Shown in pieces: positions 1 to 12,570 of a stretch of DNA of 64,000 nucleotides (within the stretch, counting starts at the first letter, position 1; every line of letters starts with the position of its first letter). Under the pieces are notes generated by a model. It worked only from the letters and a program-made list of their open reading frames with translations. It was not told the origin of the DNA and ran no database searches. Where the stretch lies: positions 293,834,647 through 293,898,646 of the forward strand of contig NC_134455.1 in NCBI RefSeq assembly GCF_047948215.1. Reading direction: 5' to 3'. Position numbers and translations under genes: made by a program. The stretch is from Lycorma delicatula (taxonomy: Eukaryota > Arthropoda > Insecta > Hemiptera > Fulgoridae).

Positions 1-2514
1 TGTTAATTCTTTTTGTAGAAAAATTTGTACCTTATAAGATTTGTTGCAATTTTTTTTTAATTACTTATTAGTAGAAAAAACGTACAGTATAGATCTCAAC
101 AGATTGACCAAATAAAAGTAAAATTCTCATAAAGAATAAAATAAATTAAATAATTCATTGTTACTCTCTTCTCTACATAATAGAATTTTAAGAAGAAATA
201 GCTTGTTATGGATTAAAAATGTCATTTTTTTTAGAAAAAGAACATATTACAGATATAAAGTTTTGGATAAATAAAATAATTTTTCTTACATTTTTATTAT
301 TTCATCAATCAATTACACACTTAATTCGGTGTTAATAGATTTATGTTTGTGTGTTAAAAAACAGTGGAGTGTGTGTCAAAAAGCTTTTAATTCTAACATT
401 TTAAATCAATATGCTGACATAACTAAAATTCATTGTAATATACTAGATTATTTTTATTTGTACCAATTTCAGCTTGTATACATTCATTGAATAATGGATT
501 CAGCTCATCATTATTATAAATAATGTATATTTAAAGGATCTTTGCTGACAGCTATAGAGTAGTGTTGTGGTCAGTAATAAGTGGAGCAGAAAGAGTTTGT
601 AATTATTCCCTTCAAAAACATTTTAAATGTTATGTTTATCAAATCAAAACATTGAGTATTAATTTTCCTCAGTGAGTCAACAAAAAAAAATCTATAATAT
701 TATATCATAGTTTTGCCAACATAATACTGAATTCTATTAGAGTATTTAAATAATATAATATTACAGTGTTCTATTTTTATTGTATTCCGAAGTTCAGGTA
801 TAATAAAAAATACATGTATAATTTTGTTAGGTTTTGAGTATGGAAATTAATATAAAATTATGTGATAAAAATGTTTTTCCTAAAATGATTATAGTTTTAA
901 ATAATTTTTCTCATAGAAAAAATCTAGTTAACTGTTGCAAACAGTTCTGTTACAAAAAATAAAATTCTCTTTGTATGTTAACCATTGTAAATATATTGTT
1001 TTCAATGAATGTGAGAACCATAAACCACTACTAAACACAACAGCCATTCTTAGAAATAACAAGGTTTACTAGGAATAAATTAGTTTGTTGTGGTCTTTTT
1101 GACTGAACCTAATATATTGTTGCACACCAGGATGCACCTATGTGATAGTTGAGTTTCATTCTGTCTACCACAGGGATTAACTATTTAGTTAACATAATTA
1201 TTCTTAAAGAAACCACCTGTGATTGGCCTTCCTATATCTCAGGTGCTTTGTGTAGATCATTACCATAACAAGGACTGGAACAAGTAATGTAAAGTAGCAA
1301 ATAAATATATTTCTTTCTGTCAAAGATATATGTATTTTATATAATCAGCTGGAGATGCAATTTTCATAATATAGATCTTTAAACAGTAAATGCTTTTACA
1401 AGGCAAACTAAGAATGTTTATAAAAAACTTACCATATGTGCATATTTTGTTGGTACAAATAAATGTTATTATGGTTGAAACTAGAAGATATTACCTTCTT
1501 ATCCTGACTTAAAATAGCTTATTTATTTGATTTCCTACTATGCAGTCTAAAACCTCTACTTCTTATGCTGTAAAAGTTTTCCATTTATCAGATCCACTGT
1601 TTTTAACAACTTCATATGTGTTCTTGCTAATTGCCAAACAATTTCTGTAGCTTTTTTCTGTCTTTCTTTGAAAATACACATACACTATGATACCAGCTGT
1701 ATACAGTATATTATAAAAATATCTCTGAGCCCAGAGATATAATTTTCCAGTTGTCTTACGGAAGTGTTATAATAGCATTACTAATTCATTTTGCCAATAT
1801 ATAAGTTTTTTTGTCAATCGACTGGTAACTATAATGATCCAACTTTTTGATAAGTTTTTATTAATTATAGAAAGGGAAAAAAAACTTCCTTTTTTGCACC
1901 CATTAAATCAACTTAATATTAGAATTTTAGATGTCTTCTGCCAGAACTGCAGTGAAATAATTAATCATAAATGCATTACCTACAGAGTCATGAATAATAA
2001 ATAATATTAACTATTTTGTAAACAGATTTGTAAAAAAATTTGTCTGGTATTAATTTTCTTATCAAAGCTTAGAAAGTAATTCTTCCATTATGAGAATGTA
2101 GCCACGATTCAACATTTCTTCTGAATATGCTAGGATAAATTTTTAAAATCTTTAAATTATTATTAAGTCACAGTTTTAGTTCCTAACTCATAAATAATTT
2201 CATTTGAAATTATTTGTAGAGAAAGTAACATACATATGTGTGTATGTTGTATTGCCTATTATTTACGTATAGACAATACTTGCAGAACAGTTTTAAACAA
2301 AGCTTTTCCAGATTGATAGAATTACTATTTTTGTCAATTATTATGTTCTATTATAATATTGATATGGGCACCTGCTCATGATTAGTGGGAAATGTAATTT
2401 CTCAAAAACCATATTTCATTACTATTTAGGTGATTAAATTTTGCACTACCAGTGTATGGCTATTCAATTGAAACATATTTTATTTTCATAAGATAATAAT
2501 AAGTGTGAGGCATT

Positions 2515-2549
<35 letters not shown>

Positions 2550-4190
2550 TTTTTTTTTTAATATAAATCTAATTTTGGATTTCAAGATTTGTAAAATAAA
2601 ATGTATTACATATTAAGTAAGGGTACATTAAACAATTTCTTTGTCAGTTTTGATATTTTTATATTTCCCAAAATGCTGAAATTATTCCAGAATTTTGATA
2701 GTCTTGTTAGACAGCCAACTAAGAAAATTATTTCTGTAATTCAAAACCACCTTACACATATACTAGCAGAGAGCTAGTTTATAAATTGTTATAGCCTAGT
2801 TTAAAGTTATAGAAAGCATTCATTTTTCTATTTAGCCATAGCCTCTGATAATTGCGCATTACTTTATGAATTTCTGTCAAAGTTATATTCTATGAATATT
2901 CACCAATCAAACTGAACTATACCGAGGAAGATTATGCTTAATTTTTCTGTAAACATCTCCATTTAATGTGCTTTCATTAAATAGTCCTTTTGATTTATTT
3001 ACATATTAAAGCTTTGAAACAGTGGACGCTACTCCAATCTAAAGTGATATATATTTTGGTCTTCAGGTCTTTGCTTTTAAGTTTATGTGTTAAATGATGC
3101 ATAATCTAAATTGAAAATGTATTTCTGTAGTTAACTCTTTTCTGTTATGTTATTAGTATATTACTCAGTTACTTTTGTGTAAATTATTACAAAAGCGAGG
3201 AAAATATAAAATCAACACTTGCATAAAAAAATTAACCCAAGAAATATCTATTTTTACAATCAGATGTTTATTCAAAATGAAAAAGACTACTTATTTTGAC
3301 ATAATTATTATTCTACATACTTGTGAATGTAGTGAACATTTTTATGAATAAGAAATAAAAAAGTGTACAGAATTAAATCAGATTAAATACCTTTTAAGAT
3401 ATATCAGTATATCACTCAAGATAACTTAATTTAGGTTAAACACTGAACTCAGCACATTAAGATAAAAGTAGTAAATTACCCTAATCTGCCAAGGGATTCA
3501 AAATGTATGCCAGAATAGGAAAGCACCTACTTTCTCATGAAGCTTGGTGATACAGCAGTTTTCTGGATTGTCCAGGCATTTCATTTCCAAAACAAAAGGC
3601 CCTTCTAGAGACGGGTAGAGGTGGCTGTCAGGTAAATGTAGAATGCGTAACAGATTTACGTAGCGTATTATTGTATAACAGTTTATCATTCTTACTTCTA
3701 ACAAAACTGAATTCTTATAGTATATCAAAATGTATGGCAAAATATTGAACATGTAGATACATTTTTTTAAATATTCTATGATATAAATAACATGTAAACA
3801 GATTCAGTTTGCTAATGAAATACTTTCTAATGGATTTAATTCCCCTATAAGATCTTTGTAGGAGATTATAAGTGGTTGTAAATTTCAAAATAAAAAATTA
3901 TACTACAGAGTTCCTTGTACAAATGTCACTTACATACATGCTTTATTGGTTTGTTGCCTGCAAATTCACAAAGAAAATTGGGTAAACTAGATATCCATTT
4001 ACTTAAAACGAAGAACAAATCTCAGAAACTAGACACAAATATAGTTATCAGCCAGAACACATGCAGTTATTTATATATCTGTTTTTACAGATAGCATGTT
4101 TAATTTACAAGCTTGATACATTTGAACAGGATAAAAATTTCTCTTCAAAAGTTAAAAAAACATTAAATATTCTGTTTGAATACTAATTAA
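1..4190. other. AT-rich non-coding DNA, no gene recognised
   Basis: No open frame here shows a recognisable domain or credible splice structure. The longest one, on the minus strand at 3498-3752, is low-complexity and resembles no family. The missing first exon of the gustatory receptor downstream could lie here, but I could not identify it. Confidence 0.5.
2516..2559. repeat. Long T tract
   Basis: About 44 bases of almost pure T, broken by a single A. It could be the A tail of a minus-strand retroelement, but no element body is recognisable beside it. Confidence 0.8.
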
Positions 4191-4196
4191 GTTTCC

Positions 4197-4822
4197 TAAT
4201 CAATTTAAGATGAGCACACCCTAACTACTGTGGTAGGAACTCAGTAGCTTACCCTTATTCATATATACATGGATAGATTGTATCCTGCTTACCAGCAGGT
4301 ACCCTTACATCAAATTAAAGTCCAGTGTATTTGCCCAAGGAGCAAATGGTTGAACTCTGCATTCTGACAATTTTCACTTGGAGAAACAAATTTGGACTTC
4401 ATCAGGGGCCAGCAATATGTTGTAGACAGCTGACCCTATTTATTGAGGTCAGCTGACTCACCACAATACAAAACCACTTCATGGTAAGCAATCAAAATCA
4501 CAGGGAACTGCTAAATGGTATTGGAGCTCAGGTTTGACCTATGGCAGAAGCACCATCTGGAAGGGAAGATAAGACAAATCAGGCATAGCAGAGCTTGCTC
4601 TGGATTTGCAGTACATCATCCTGCCTGCCCTAACTTGTAGGATCACCATTATCATGTCTTCAAATCTCAGTTGATTGCCCCATTATTTTGACATATGTGT
4701 GAATCATTAGGGACTGAAAGCCAGCCATGCTAGCTAGTTTTCACATACAGGTCAGCAAACTGTCATACAACCCAGTTGTATGCTCATTGAATACAATTCT
4801 TTGCACTGGATCGAGCTAAGTA
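4197..4822. other. Less AT-rich unclassified stretch
   Basis: This stretch is visibly richer in G and C than the DNA around it and ends abruptly at the hAT-like element that starts at 4823. I see no long ORF, terminal repeat or tRNA-like head. It looks like an old repeat, but I cannot name the family. Confidence 0.3.
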
Positions 4823-5256
4823 CATTGACGGCTTGTAGCTAAAATTAGTGGGGATATGCTGCTGCAGAAAATCTTTTTCTGGGCCTTTTCAAGACCATAG
4901 TTAAAGTTTTCTGTAAAATAAAAGAACAGAAAAAAATTAATCGATTAGAATAGCTGGAACAGGGATAAAGTTCATTCAAGAATATTGTACATGGTTTTTA
5001 AGCACAACATACGTGGAGTAAAAAAAATAACTATCTTACCCCAGCAGGAGTGACAGTGCTCTCTCTCCCTTGCATCCAGCTGCACACAACAGCCAAACAC
5101 CACCCCCACTGGAACTGGTGAAGTACACAGTTCTGACAAAGTTTTTGTATCTTTTTCAAAAACTGGGTGATGGCTACTGACATTAAGCTTAAGAATTATA
5201 TATTGTACCAGTAGAAAGACTACTTTAAAATAAGAATGATAATATTTCAATATCAT
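4823..5256 (+). mobile_element. Non-autonomous hAT-like element, shortened copy
   Basis: This is homologous to the element at 27933-28771. Shared landmarks are the left segment reading GGCTTGTAGCTAAAATTA, the segment ending in GTGCTCTCTCTCCC, and the right segment reading ACATTAAGCTTAAGAATTAT. Compared with the longer copy it has a deleted middle and lacks the right terminal repeat. The minus-strand open frame at 4972-5256 lies inside it and is not a gene. Confidence 0.6.
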
Positions 5257-6846
5257 TAAGTGTAAAACTTTTATTAATTTTTTTCAAATGTATAGATAAA
5301 AGTGAAATTCTGTAATGCTATTACATGAGATTTGGAATCTGTCCAGTGATTGCTTATGCAACTGAACCAGCTTAGAATTTTAGTGTTCTTAGAAGCATTT
5401 TTACAAAATTCTGTTGTGTTTAGTTTGCGTAGAGAATAGTTTACAAGTAAAGCATTTTATATATGATTTTCTTTTTTTCATGAAAAGCAAAATATGCACA
5501 TTACTGTAATATTAGTGTTAACACCAAGAATGCAATACTTTCAACACTAATAGGAAGCTGAAAATGTCTCTTGACAGCTGTAAAGTGTTGTATTAAGTAA
5601 TTACATATTAACAATGGGAACTACCTACCACTTATAAAAATGCTGACATGTTTCTGACAAAATTAGATAACTAATCAGGGTTTTTCTTATGAACAATTAA
5701 ACAACTATGTAGAGACAAATGTAAATTGAATGAGCCATCCGAGTGAATCACTTGATAATTTATGCAATTAGAATTATTAACTAAAGAAGCTTATGTAATG
5801 TAATAGGAGAGGAGAAAAACTTTAGGAATTTATGAAATTAATCTGAAGGATGCAGTTGTGGGGTAATGGATGCTTAATTGGAAACAATCAGCAAATTCAT
5901 AACTTTATACATTAGGCACAGTAACAAACAGGATCTAGTCCTTAAAATTGCATAATCATTCCTAAGAAAAACAAATATCTGATGCTAGTCTTATAAAGGA
6001 CGGGGGTTGTTTTCAATAGAGAGACTTCCCCTGTAAAGCCATCATAGCAACTATTTATTTTTATTTTGTAAAATATTCTTCATCAGCCTTCTGGAATTTA
6101 GCTCTGCAATGAACATCATTTTGTTTACCAGTTGGATTAGGTACATACCTTATTTATTAATCTTCCAAAAAGCAGCTTTGCCTCGTGCTGCTTTTACTCT
6201 AGATAATTTTGATTTATATGCAACAACATGAAAATAATACAAGAAAGACTGGAACTGAAAATTTTTTAACAGTAAACGCATCTTACTCTCTCCCATCGAT
6301 GTAAATATTTCTGGAAAGCAAAACCAACATTTGCAAAAAAAATGCCTGGTTCTTAAAATTCAAGTGCACAAGAAACTATGGAATGGCTGAATTCTGATAA
6401 AAAATAGTTTGCAAGAATTACAATCAGACTGTAAAAAGATAATGGTGTGGAAGCTGAAGATCAGCAACAAAAGTGATTCAGAATCACATTTGTTGACATT
6501 TTATTTCTTAAATTATGGAGTCATCTTGGTACAAGAAAACAGAAATCTTTTCATAAAAGTTTCCATCCTATCAACCACTGTGGAAAGTAAATGGATAGAC
6601 ATATTACCTCAAGTAACATTGCTATGATATCCTTCAGTGCCCTACAACCTCTTTTACTTAAAAGTTAATTTGTGGAGCAAAGTAATTCAAGTTTCCATAT
6701 CTTAATGTTGTTTTATCAAATTCAAAGAAATTCTAACTTGTAAAAGGAACTGATCATACTTTTCTGCAATGTACAAGTTATGGATACATCATGTATAGTA
6801 TACTATTTTTTGCTGATATGCAAATAAATAAGGGGTTTTAAATGTA
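5257..6846. other. Non-coding DNA, nothing recognised
   Basis: No domain, terminal repeat or RNA-like structure is recognisable. The short + frame at 6409-6627 matches no family I know. Confidence 0.5.
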
Positions 6847-8063
6847 CAGAGTGTCCATAAAGTCTTTCCATTATTACAAAAAAACTTTTACAGCTGTGCA
6901 GTTTGTGGCAAAAGAAAGAAAAAATTATCAAATTTTTTTTTACTATGTCAATGAACTTTAACATGTGCCCCTTTTGTTGCTCATAGAATGTCCAACCGAT
7001 AATCAATTTCATGCCATGTATTGGTCAACATTTCTTTCATAACAGTAGCAATACCTTCAGTTATTCTCCGTCTCAATGTGTCCAGATCAGGTATGGGTGC
7101 TGCATCGTCTCTGTCCTTAACATAACCCCAGAGGAAAATGTGTAAGGAAGTTATATCTGGTGATTGTGGTGGCCAGCGAGTGGGACTGTTATGCCCAATC
7201 ATCTGCTATGAAATGATTCATTCAGAAAATCTCAAACTAATAATTTCCAGTGTGGTGGTGCAAATGATTTAACTGAGGTATAGCGAAGTTTTGTAGCATA
7301 TCCAGGTAAATGTTAGCTGTTATTGATTGCTCAATGAAAAAAATAGACCAATGATTCTGTTTTGCATAAAACCACACCACACATTCACTTTAGAGGAATC
7401 TCTAATTTTTCCCTGGTAAAGTACAAATTTTCTGATCTCCATATTCTTATATTCCCTGAGATGTGGAAAGTAGCCTCATCTAAAAAAAAAAAAAAAACAC
7501 TGCAGGTACTCATTGTTATTATCAATCCGTTGCAAAGGTAGCATGACAAGGGTCAACATCTGGCTGTAGATATTGCAATATCTGAACTATATATATGTAC
7601 AACCTTAGTTTCTTGTGTAAAGTTTTGTGCACTGTTGACTGGGGAATCTAGTTTACGAGATGTGGAACGACTATGTAGAAATGCTGTACAACTTCAATCT
7701 TCTCTTCACTAACAGACAGCCACCCTGTTCATGGAAGGTCGACTACATTTCCACTCTCCTTAAACTTTGCATATCGCACAATGATACTCTTGCTATCAGG
7801 TGCTGATTGTCCTTATTCCCTTCTAAAATTTTGCTGCACAGTAATCGGTGATTTCAACTTGTGACACCACAGCACACATTGCGTTTTCTCCTGGATTGAT
7901 GCCATTTTATAAAAAATTGATCATTGTGCCCTCTGCCTGCAACAAACCAATATAAAAAAAAATTGATAATTTTTTTCATTTGCCATAAACCGCACAGCTG
8001 TAACTGTAATATTTTTTTTATAACAAATTTTTGTAATTGTGGAAAGACTTTATGGACACCCTG
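6847..8063 (-). mobile_element. Mariner-type DNA transposon, inactivated
   Basis: The element has terminal inverted repeats and TA on both sides (6845-6846 and 8064-8065), as expected for the Tc1/mariner superfamily. The left end reads CAGAGTGTCCATAAAGTCTT and the right end, reversed, reads CAGGGTGTCCATAAAGTCTT. The similarity continues inward past the tips to a shared segment around ACAGCTGTGC. Length is 1217 bp. It carries a broken transposase on the minus strand. Confidence 0.85.
6981..7905 (-). pseudogene. Mariner-type transposase, broken
   Basis: Read on the minus strand, the start at 7905 gives MASIQEKTQCVLW, followed by a helix-turn-helix-like section containing TVQQNFRREYG and SVSEEKIEVV. 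The C-terminal part at 6981-7202 contains RWPPQSPDITSLHIFLWGY, which matches the final catalytic block of this arthropod transposase lineage (usual form WPPRSPDLTPLDFFLWGY), and ends in WHEIDYRLDIL. The middle is destroyed by stops and frame changes, and part of the catalytic core is missing. The TD-type acidic residues of the usual LTPLDFF are altered, so it cannot be active. Confidence 0.8.
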
Positions 8064-8478
8064 TACCTCTGCATAAAACAGTCATGTATACCCTGTATAT
8101 TAGTTGTTATTTAGAGCAGCAAAAGAACACATATATTTTTAATATTTATAATTCCAAAAACTTGATTGTTTCTATAATTCAAGGTGGCTTCTACACATTT
8201 ACCTAAGATTATTGAGACTCCTGTAACAAATAATCAATTAAAGTTGCATTGTTTCATTATAACCATAGTATGATTTATATCGGATTGGATGAGTATTGTT
8301 ACAAACAATAATGACAGTAAGAATTCATAGAAATGTAAACATACACTTCAATACTTGGAAATGGAAATAACTTCATTGAAAATCAATCACTGGATACTGA
8401 ACTATAAAGCTGGTAAGTTCTAATATTAAAACTAATAAATTTATTACACTGATTTCATTAATGTCTGTTTTGTTTCAG

Positions 8479-8865
8479 ATGGAATCAACCAATAGCAATG
8501 ATAGTTTGAGTGATAATGTTTTAATAAAAGGAACTACATTAATAATGTGGATATTTTTTGTTGTGTCCTTTCTCACAATATTAAGCAGAATTATTGAAAT
8601 CAATAATATATTTTGTCAATTAATCACTATTAGTTATAATTTAAAACAGAACTTAAATGTTCAAAATATTCTTTTAACACTTGTTTCTGGTTTATCATTT
8701 TATATAATTATTTTTATATGCAATTATTCAAAATCATTGCTGATGATTGTTTATCATATTTTAATCATTCTTATTCTGATACAGTTATCTTTTATATTCT
8801 TTTCCATTGAAAAGCTGGTGGTCAGTGTAAGGCAGCAAATTGTTGAACAATATTTTGTTATTAAA
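8479..8865 (+). CDS. Gustatory receptor, exon 1 of those seen (N-terminal part missing)
   Basis: First recognisable exon of an insect gustatory receptor (Gr), a seven-helix ligand-gated cation channel of sensory neurons. It encodes 129 residues with three hydrophobic helices at about residues 18-38, 62-80 and 86-108, then SVRQQIVEQYF, a position where Grs carry a short amphipathic loop. An acceptor (TGTTTTGTTTCAG) ends at 8478 and a GTAAGT donor starts at 8866, both in phase 0. I prefer this acceptor to the in-frame ATG at 8461, which would lie in the intron. Grs are usually near 400 residues, while the five exons here give about 315, so an upstream exon with the N-terminus and first helix is missing. 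The ligand cannot be predicted. Identification rests mainly on the C-terminal exons. Confidence 0.7.
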
Positions 8866-11800
8866 GTAAGTATAAAGAAATATGAAGAATTATTTTAGCA
8901 TGTAATAATATCAGTTATTATTGTTGTCAGTCATATTCTGTTTGTGAAAGAAATATTAAGCTATGGAAGGGAGTTTTGAGGATTTATAAAGCAATTATAA
9001 TATTTATATATATGTTTACTTGAACTAGAATGGTTTAAATACATTTAAATAAAACATATTAACACTAATAAAAATTAACAGTACCATAAAACTTACTTCA
9101 ATGAATAAATTACAATACTAGGGAGTGAATATTTGGATACATACACTTAGAGGTAAGCAGAGTCCAATTTCCATGTAAATGAATTGTTAAATGTAAAAAA
9201 AAAAAAACCATTTTAGAATTGTAGCAATCCTAAAATTTTACAGATTTCATTGTCTAGTACAGTTAGCTGTAACATCTATACCATGTTGAGATTGATACAT
9301 GTACACTCTCATCCACTGTAAACGTGGTACAAGTTCCCAGAGCATATTAAATCAATCTTCTTTGATGTACTCATATTACACTAGCCTCAATCATAATTTA
9401 AAATAGTAATGCTTAACTTTGCCTACCATGCAGGATGTAGGATTTTCATAAAACATTTTAGATATGTTAAAGCACTAAAATAATGTGATTAATAAGTTTG
9501 GAATGTCTCATTAACAAGCATCCTATGACATCGCTGCATAGGAAATATTCTAGTAAAGTAATTAACTAATGAATTTTTATACAAGTTACTCTAATCAATT
9601 TAGTAGTAGATATTTTGGAATTTATTTTTCAGTCATGTTCATGTGGTACCATATTTAAAACAGTAGAATAAAACTTGTTTTGGCAGTTCTAAAATTTGAT
9701 TTATTCAACTGAATAGAAATATTTAAAAAAATTTCCTGATTTTTGTAATCAGTTTATATTTTGGTTAAGTAAAGAGAACCAGTAATTTGTTATTTTATCA
9801 TATTTATTGAAGTAATTGAAAACATTTAAAAAGCCATTATTTTTGTGTCACTTGGAAAACATATGAACAACAGATATATATTCAGCTCAGTAAAGAAAGA
9901 AACTTCTTCACTCCTCACTTTTTGTAGTAAACCCTAGCATGGGATATCATTATTCTTGATAATGACTGTGCCAATTTTGAAAACGATATGTTAAGTCACC
10001 AAAAATTGTTATAATTTTGGTCCTAAAAAATATGTGGTTAAGTATCAATCATTTTTTTAATCAATCAAATATTATTAAATGTTGAGATGGATTGAATCAT
10101 ACTCTTCTGTAACATCTAATCATCCCACACATCATAAACAAGCAGCTTTCATAAACAAATTACATTATATGACATACACATGTTCTTCAGTCACATTGAA
10201 GAACTCAACAAAATAAAAACCTAAGAAAGGTTAATAGGTGTTATAGACAAAATGCCACAAAATATAAAAATACATATATATCACTAACAAGAATGTAAAC
10301 AATGTCAACATAGAAAAACAAATATTCAGGCCAAATTTTAAATGTTTGTTTCCTTTGAGAAGTTGACTCCCAATCTTTTACAGAACATTTTTATGTTTTT
10401 AAAGTTAATTTTATCTAAAGTAATTACAAAATAAAATAGCCATTTTAAAATTTGAAAAAATATATAAGTATATTTTTTGACTTGTACTGTTTCTCCATCA
10501 TAAATCATTGTTTATAAACAGCATCAAAATATTTATTCTTTGAAGAAATATATGTTACAATAATTTAAATTATAATGTACAACATTTTTTATGTACAAAA
10601 GAAAGTTATTGAAGTCACCTCTCCACACTATTCCCACCCTATCATTATCATTATGGTTAACCATGTTTATTATTATTAATATTCTTTTTAAATTAATCTT
10701 CTTTTTACATAAATACTCATGCTATTTTCTTTCTCTGTTTCTTATACTTATAATGCTTCTTTTTATTAAATTTTAGTTAACTTCAGTTAATATATTTTTG
10801 CTGTTGAAATTTTTCCGTTCTTCAAATTTTTGCAGTTCTTGAGTTTTTAATCCTTTATTTGTCTGTGGATATTTTCCTTATACTTCCTTTTTACTTATTG
10901 ATGTTCTCTTTAATCTGGTTATTAAATCAATCTGGTGACTATCGGTTAGACAGCAGAGATTTTACAAGTGTACATCTAGTATTCTTCCAATGGAAGTCAC
11001 TTCCGGTGGAAGTGAATAAAAAATTAAATATAGTTGCTTAGTTATTGACAAAAACTGCTAAAAAAAATCTGTAATGTAAATTTGAAATGAAAATTTTATT
11101 CTAAAACGTTTATAATAAATATTCTTAAAATCTAAAAGTAAATGTCCATTCAATTGTTCACAACAATCAATACTCATCATCAGATCATTTATAGACCATG
11201 AAGAAAAGTTTTATATATATATATAAGCAAATAAATTAAAAAAATAAATAAATAAATAATAAATATTATTTGATAAAACAAATATTTTTAACAGTGTTTT
11301 AAGAATTAGAGTTAAAAAATGCAATAGCTATTTTAAGTAATTACAATAGGAAGCATAAATTTAGCTTAAAAATACACAAACCACTGAAATTTCAAACTGA
11401 GATTATCCACTATGACTTAATTCACACCTCTTAAATTAGTTGGATAATATAGAATTTATCTAAAGAAAGATAAAGATAACATGAAACAGCTGAAGAGATA
11501 TTCTTAGCCACAGACAAAATTTAAATGAAGGAATAACATTTTATTTTATGATTGAAAACTTTCAGAAAATGATTTTTTTTAAATTTAAATTCCAAAAAGG
11601 TTAACTCATTGTTTTATTGTTTTTCAACAATGCAAGTTTAAAATTAGTTTGTTAGAATTATTGGGTCTGTAAACCAATTTTGTGACAATTTGAATCTAAC
11701 ATTAGGCTACAGCCAATTTCTCTGGTTTGTACATTTGTAATTAGTCAAATGCTTCTTTATTCCAGTTTCAATTGATCTTTTTATTTGCTGTACGTATTCC

Positions 11801-12396
11801 AAAATATGCAACTATTATCTTTATAAATGCCAGCTCTTTTGAAGAATTTACTTCTATGCAGATTTTATAGATGCATCCACTGAAACAATGTTATATGTGT
11901 AAATAGTAATAAGCCTTTTATTTCTTTATTAATATCTTGTTCACTTTTAACAAGGAAAATGTGATTACTAAAATGAAGTTGAAAAATGTTGCTTTTTAAC
12001 TGAAAATAAGACTAACTGATCCAGAAAAGCTAGATATGTAATCATTAAACCGACCTTAATTAATAATTAAGGTTCTATTTAATAAAAATCATCCGGATAC
12101 CTTAAAAATAAGATCATATTTAAGCGCAACCATTTTCTGACCACTGTATTATCTTTAGGTAAATGCGAAGTTTATATAAATTATTGATATCATTTTAAGG
12201 ACTGTTTTCATTTTCGGCCGAAAATGCTACTAATTGCTACCCAAATAAAATATTTTAACATTACTTATTTTTAAATAGCGTTGTGGCACTACTTTATTTG
12301 AAAGAACTAAGTCAATATTGCCAGTATTTACAATACTACTATATTCATATATCATAAAGACTAAGCGAAAAAAAGGCTCATACGGAACCTGTGAAT
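8866..12396. other. Gr intron, non-coding
   Basis: AT-rich intron sequence. The 10590-11040 part is strongly T-rich on the + strand and resembles 23640-24200; the minus strand would read as a lysine-rich, A/G-rich sequence such as an old retroelement ORF. No gene is supported. The short + frames at 10591-10776 and 10859-11041 fall inside this T-rich part. Confidence 0.5.
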
Positions 12397-12570
12397 ATGT
12401 GTGATGTTTGTCTTAATAGGATAAATTACATTATCGATGAATTACATAGGCCTTCCCTTCTGTCTTTAACTGATACAGAACTTATCACGAAATTGGAACT
12501 GTTCTTTCCTTTATGGGAGACGGAGTTTCCTCTACACTATAACGACATTGCGATCATAAAAGCTCAATGA
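12397..12570 (+). CDS. Short ORF of unknown nature, 57 residues
   Basis: An ATG-to-TGA frame of 57 residues starting MCDVCLNRINYIIDELHRP. It has a CxxC at residues 2-5 and less biased composition than the ORFs around it (WETEFPLHYND near the end). The frame is open upstream to 12358. It sits inside the large Gr intron in a patch with more CpG than its surroundings. I recognise no family. It could be a fragment of an old element, a small independent gene or chance; no splice signals or duplicate copy support it. Confidence 0.2.
   Translation: MCDVCLNRINYIIDELHRPSLLSLTDTELITKLELFFPLWETEFPLHYNDIAIIKAQ

Noticed and set aside
8361..8412. Short ATG-initiated exon ending at a GTAAGT donor, as the Gr N-terminus
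   Set aside because: Its phase does not join to 8479 (the join runs into a stop) and the intron would be only 66 bases.
8461..8478. In-frame ATG as the start of the gustatory receptor
   Set aside because: It lies within TGTTTTGTTTCAG, a good acceptor ending at 8478, and a start here would leave the receptor about 80 residues short.
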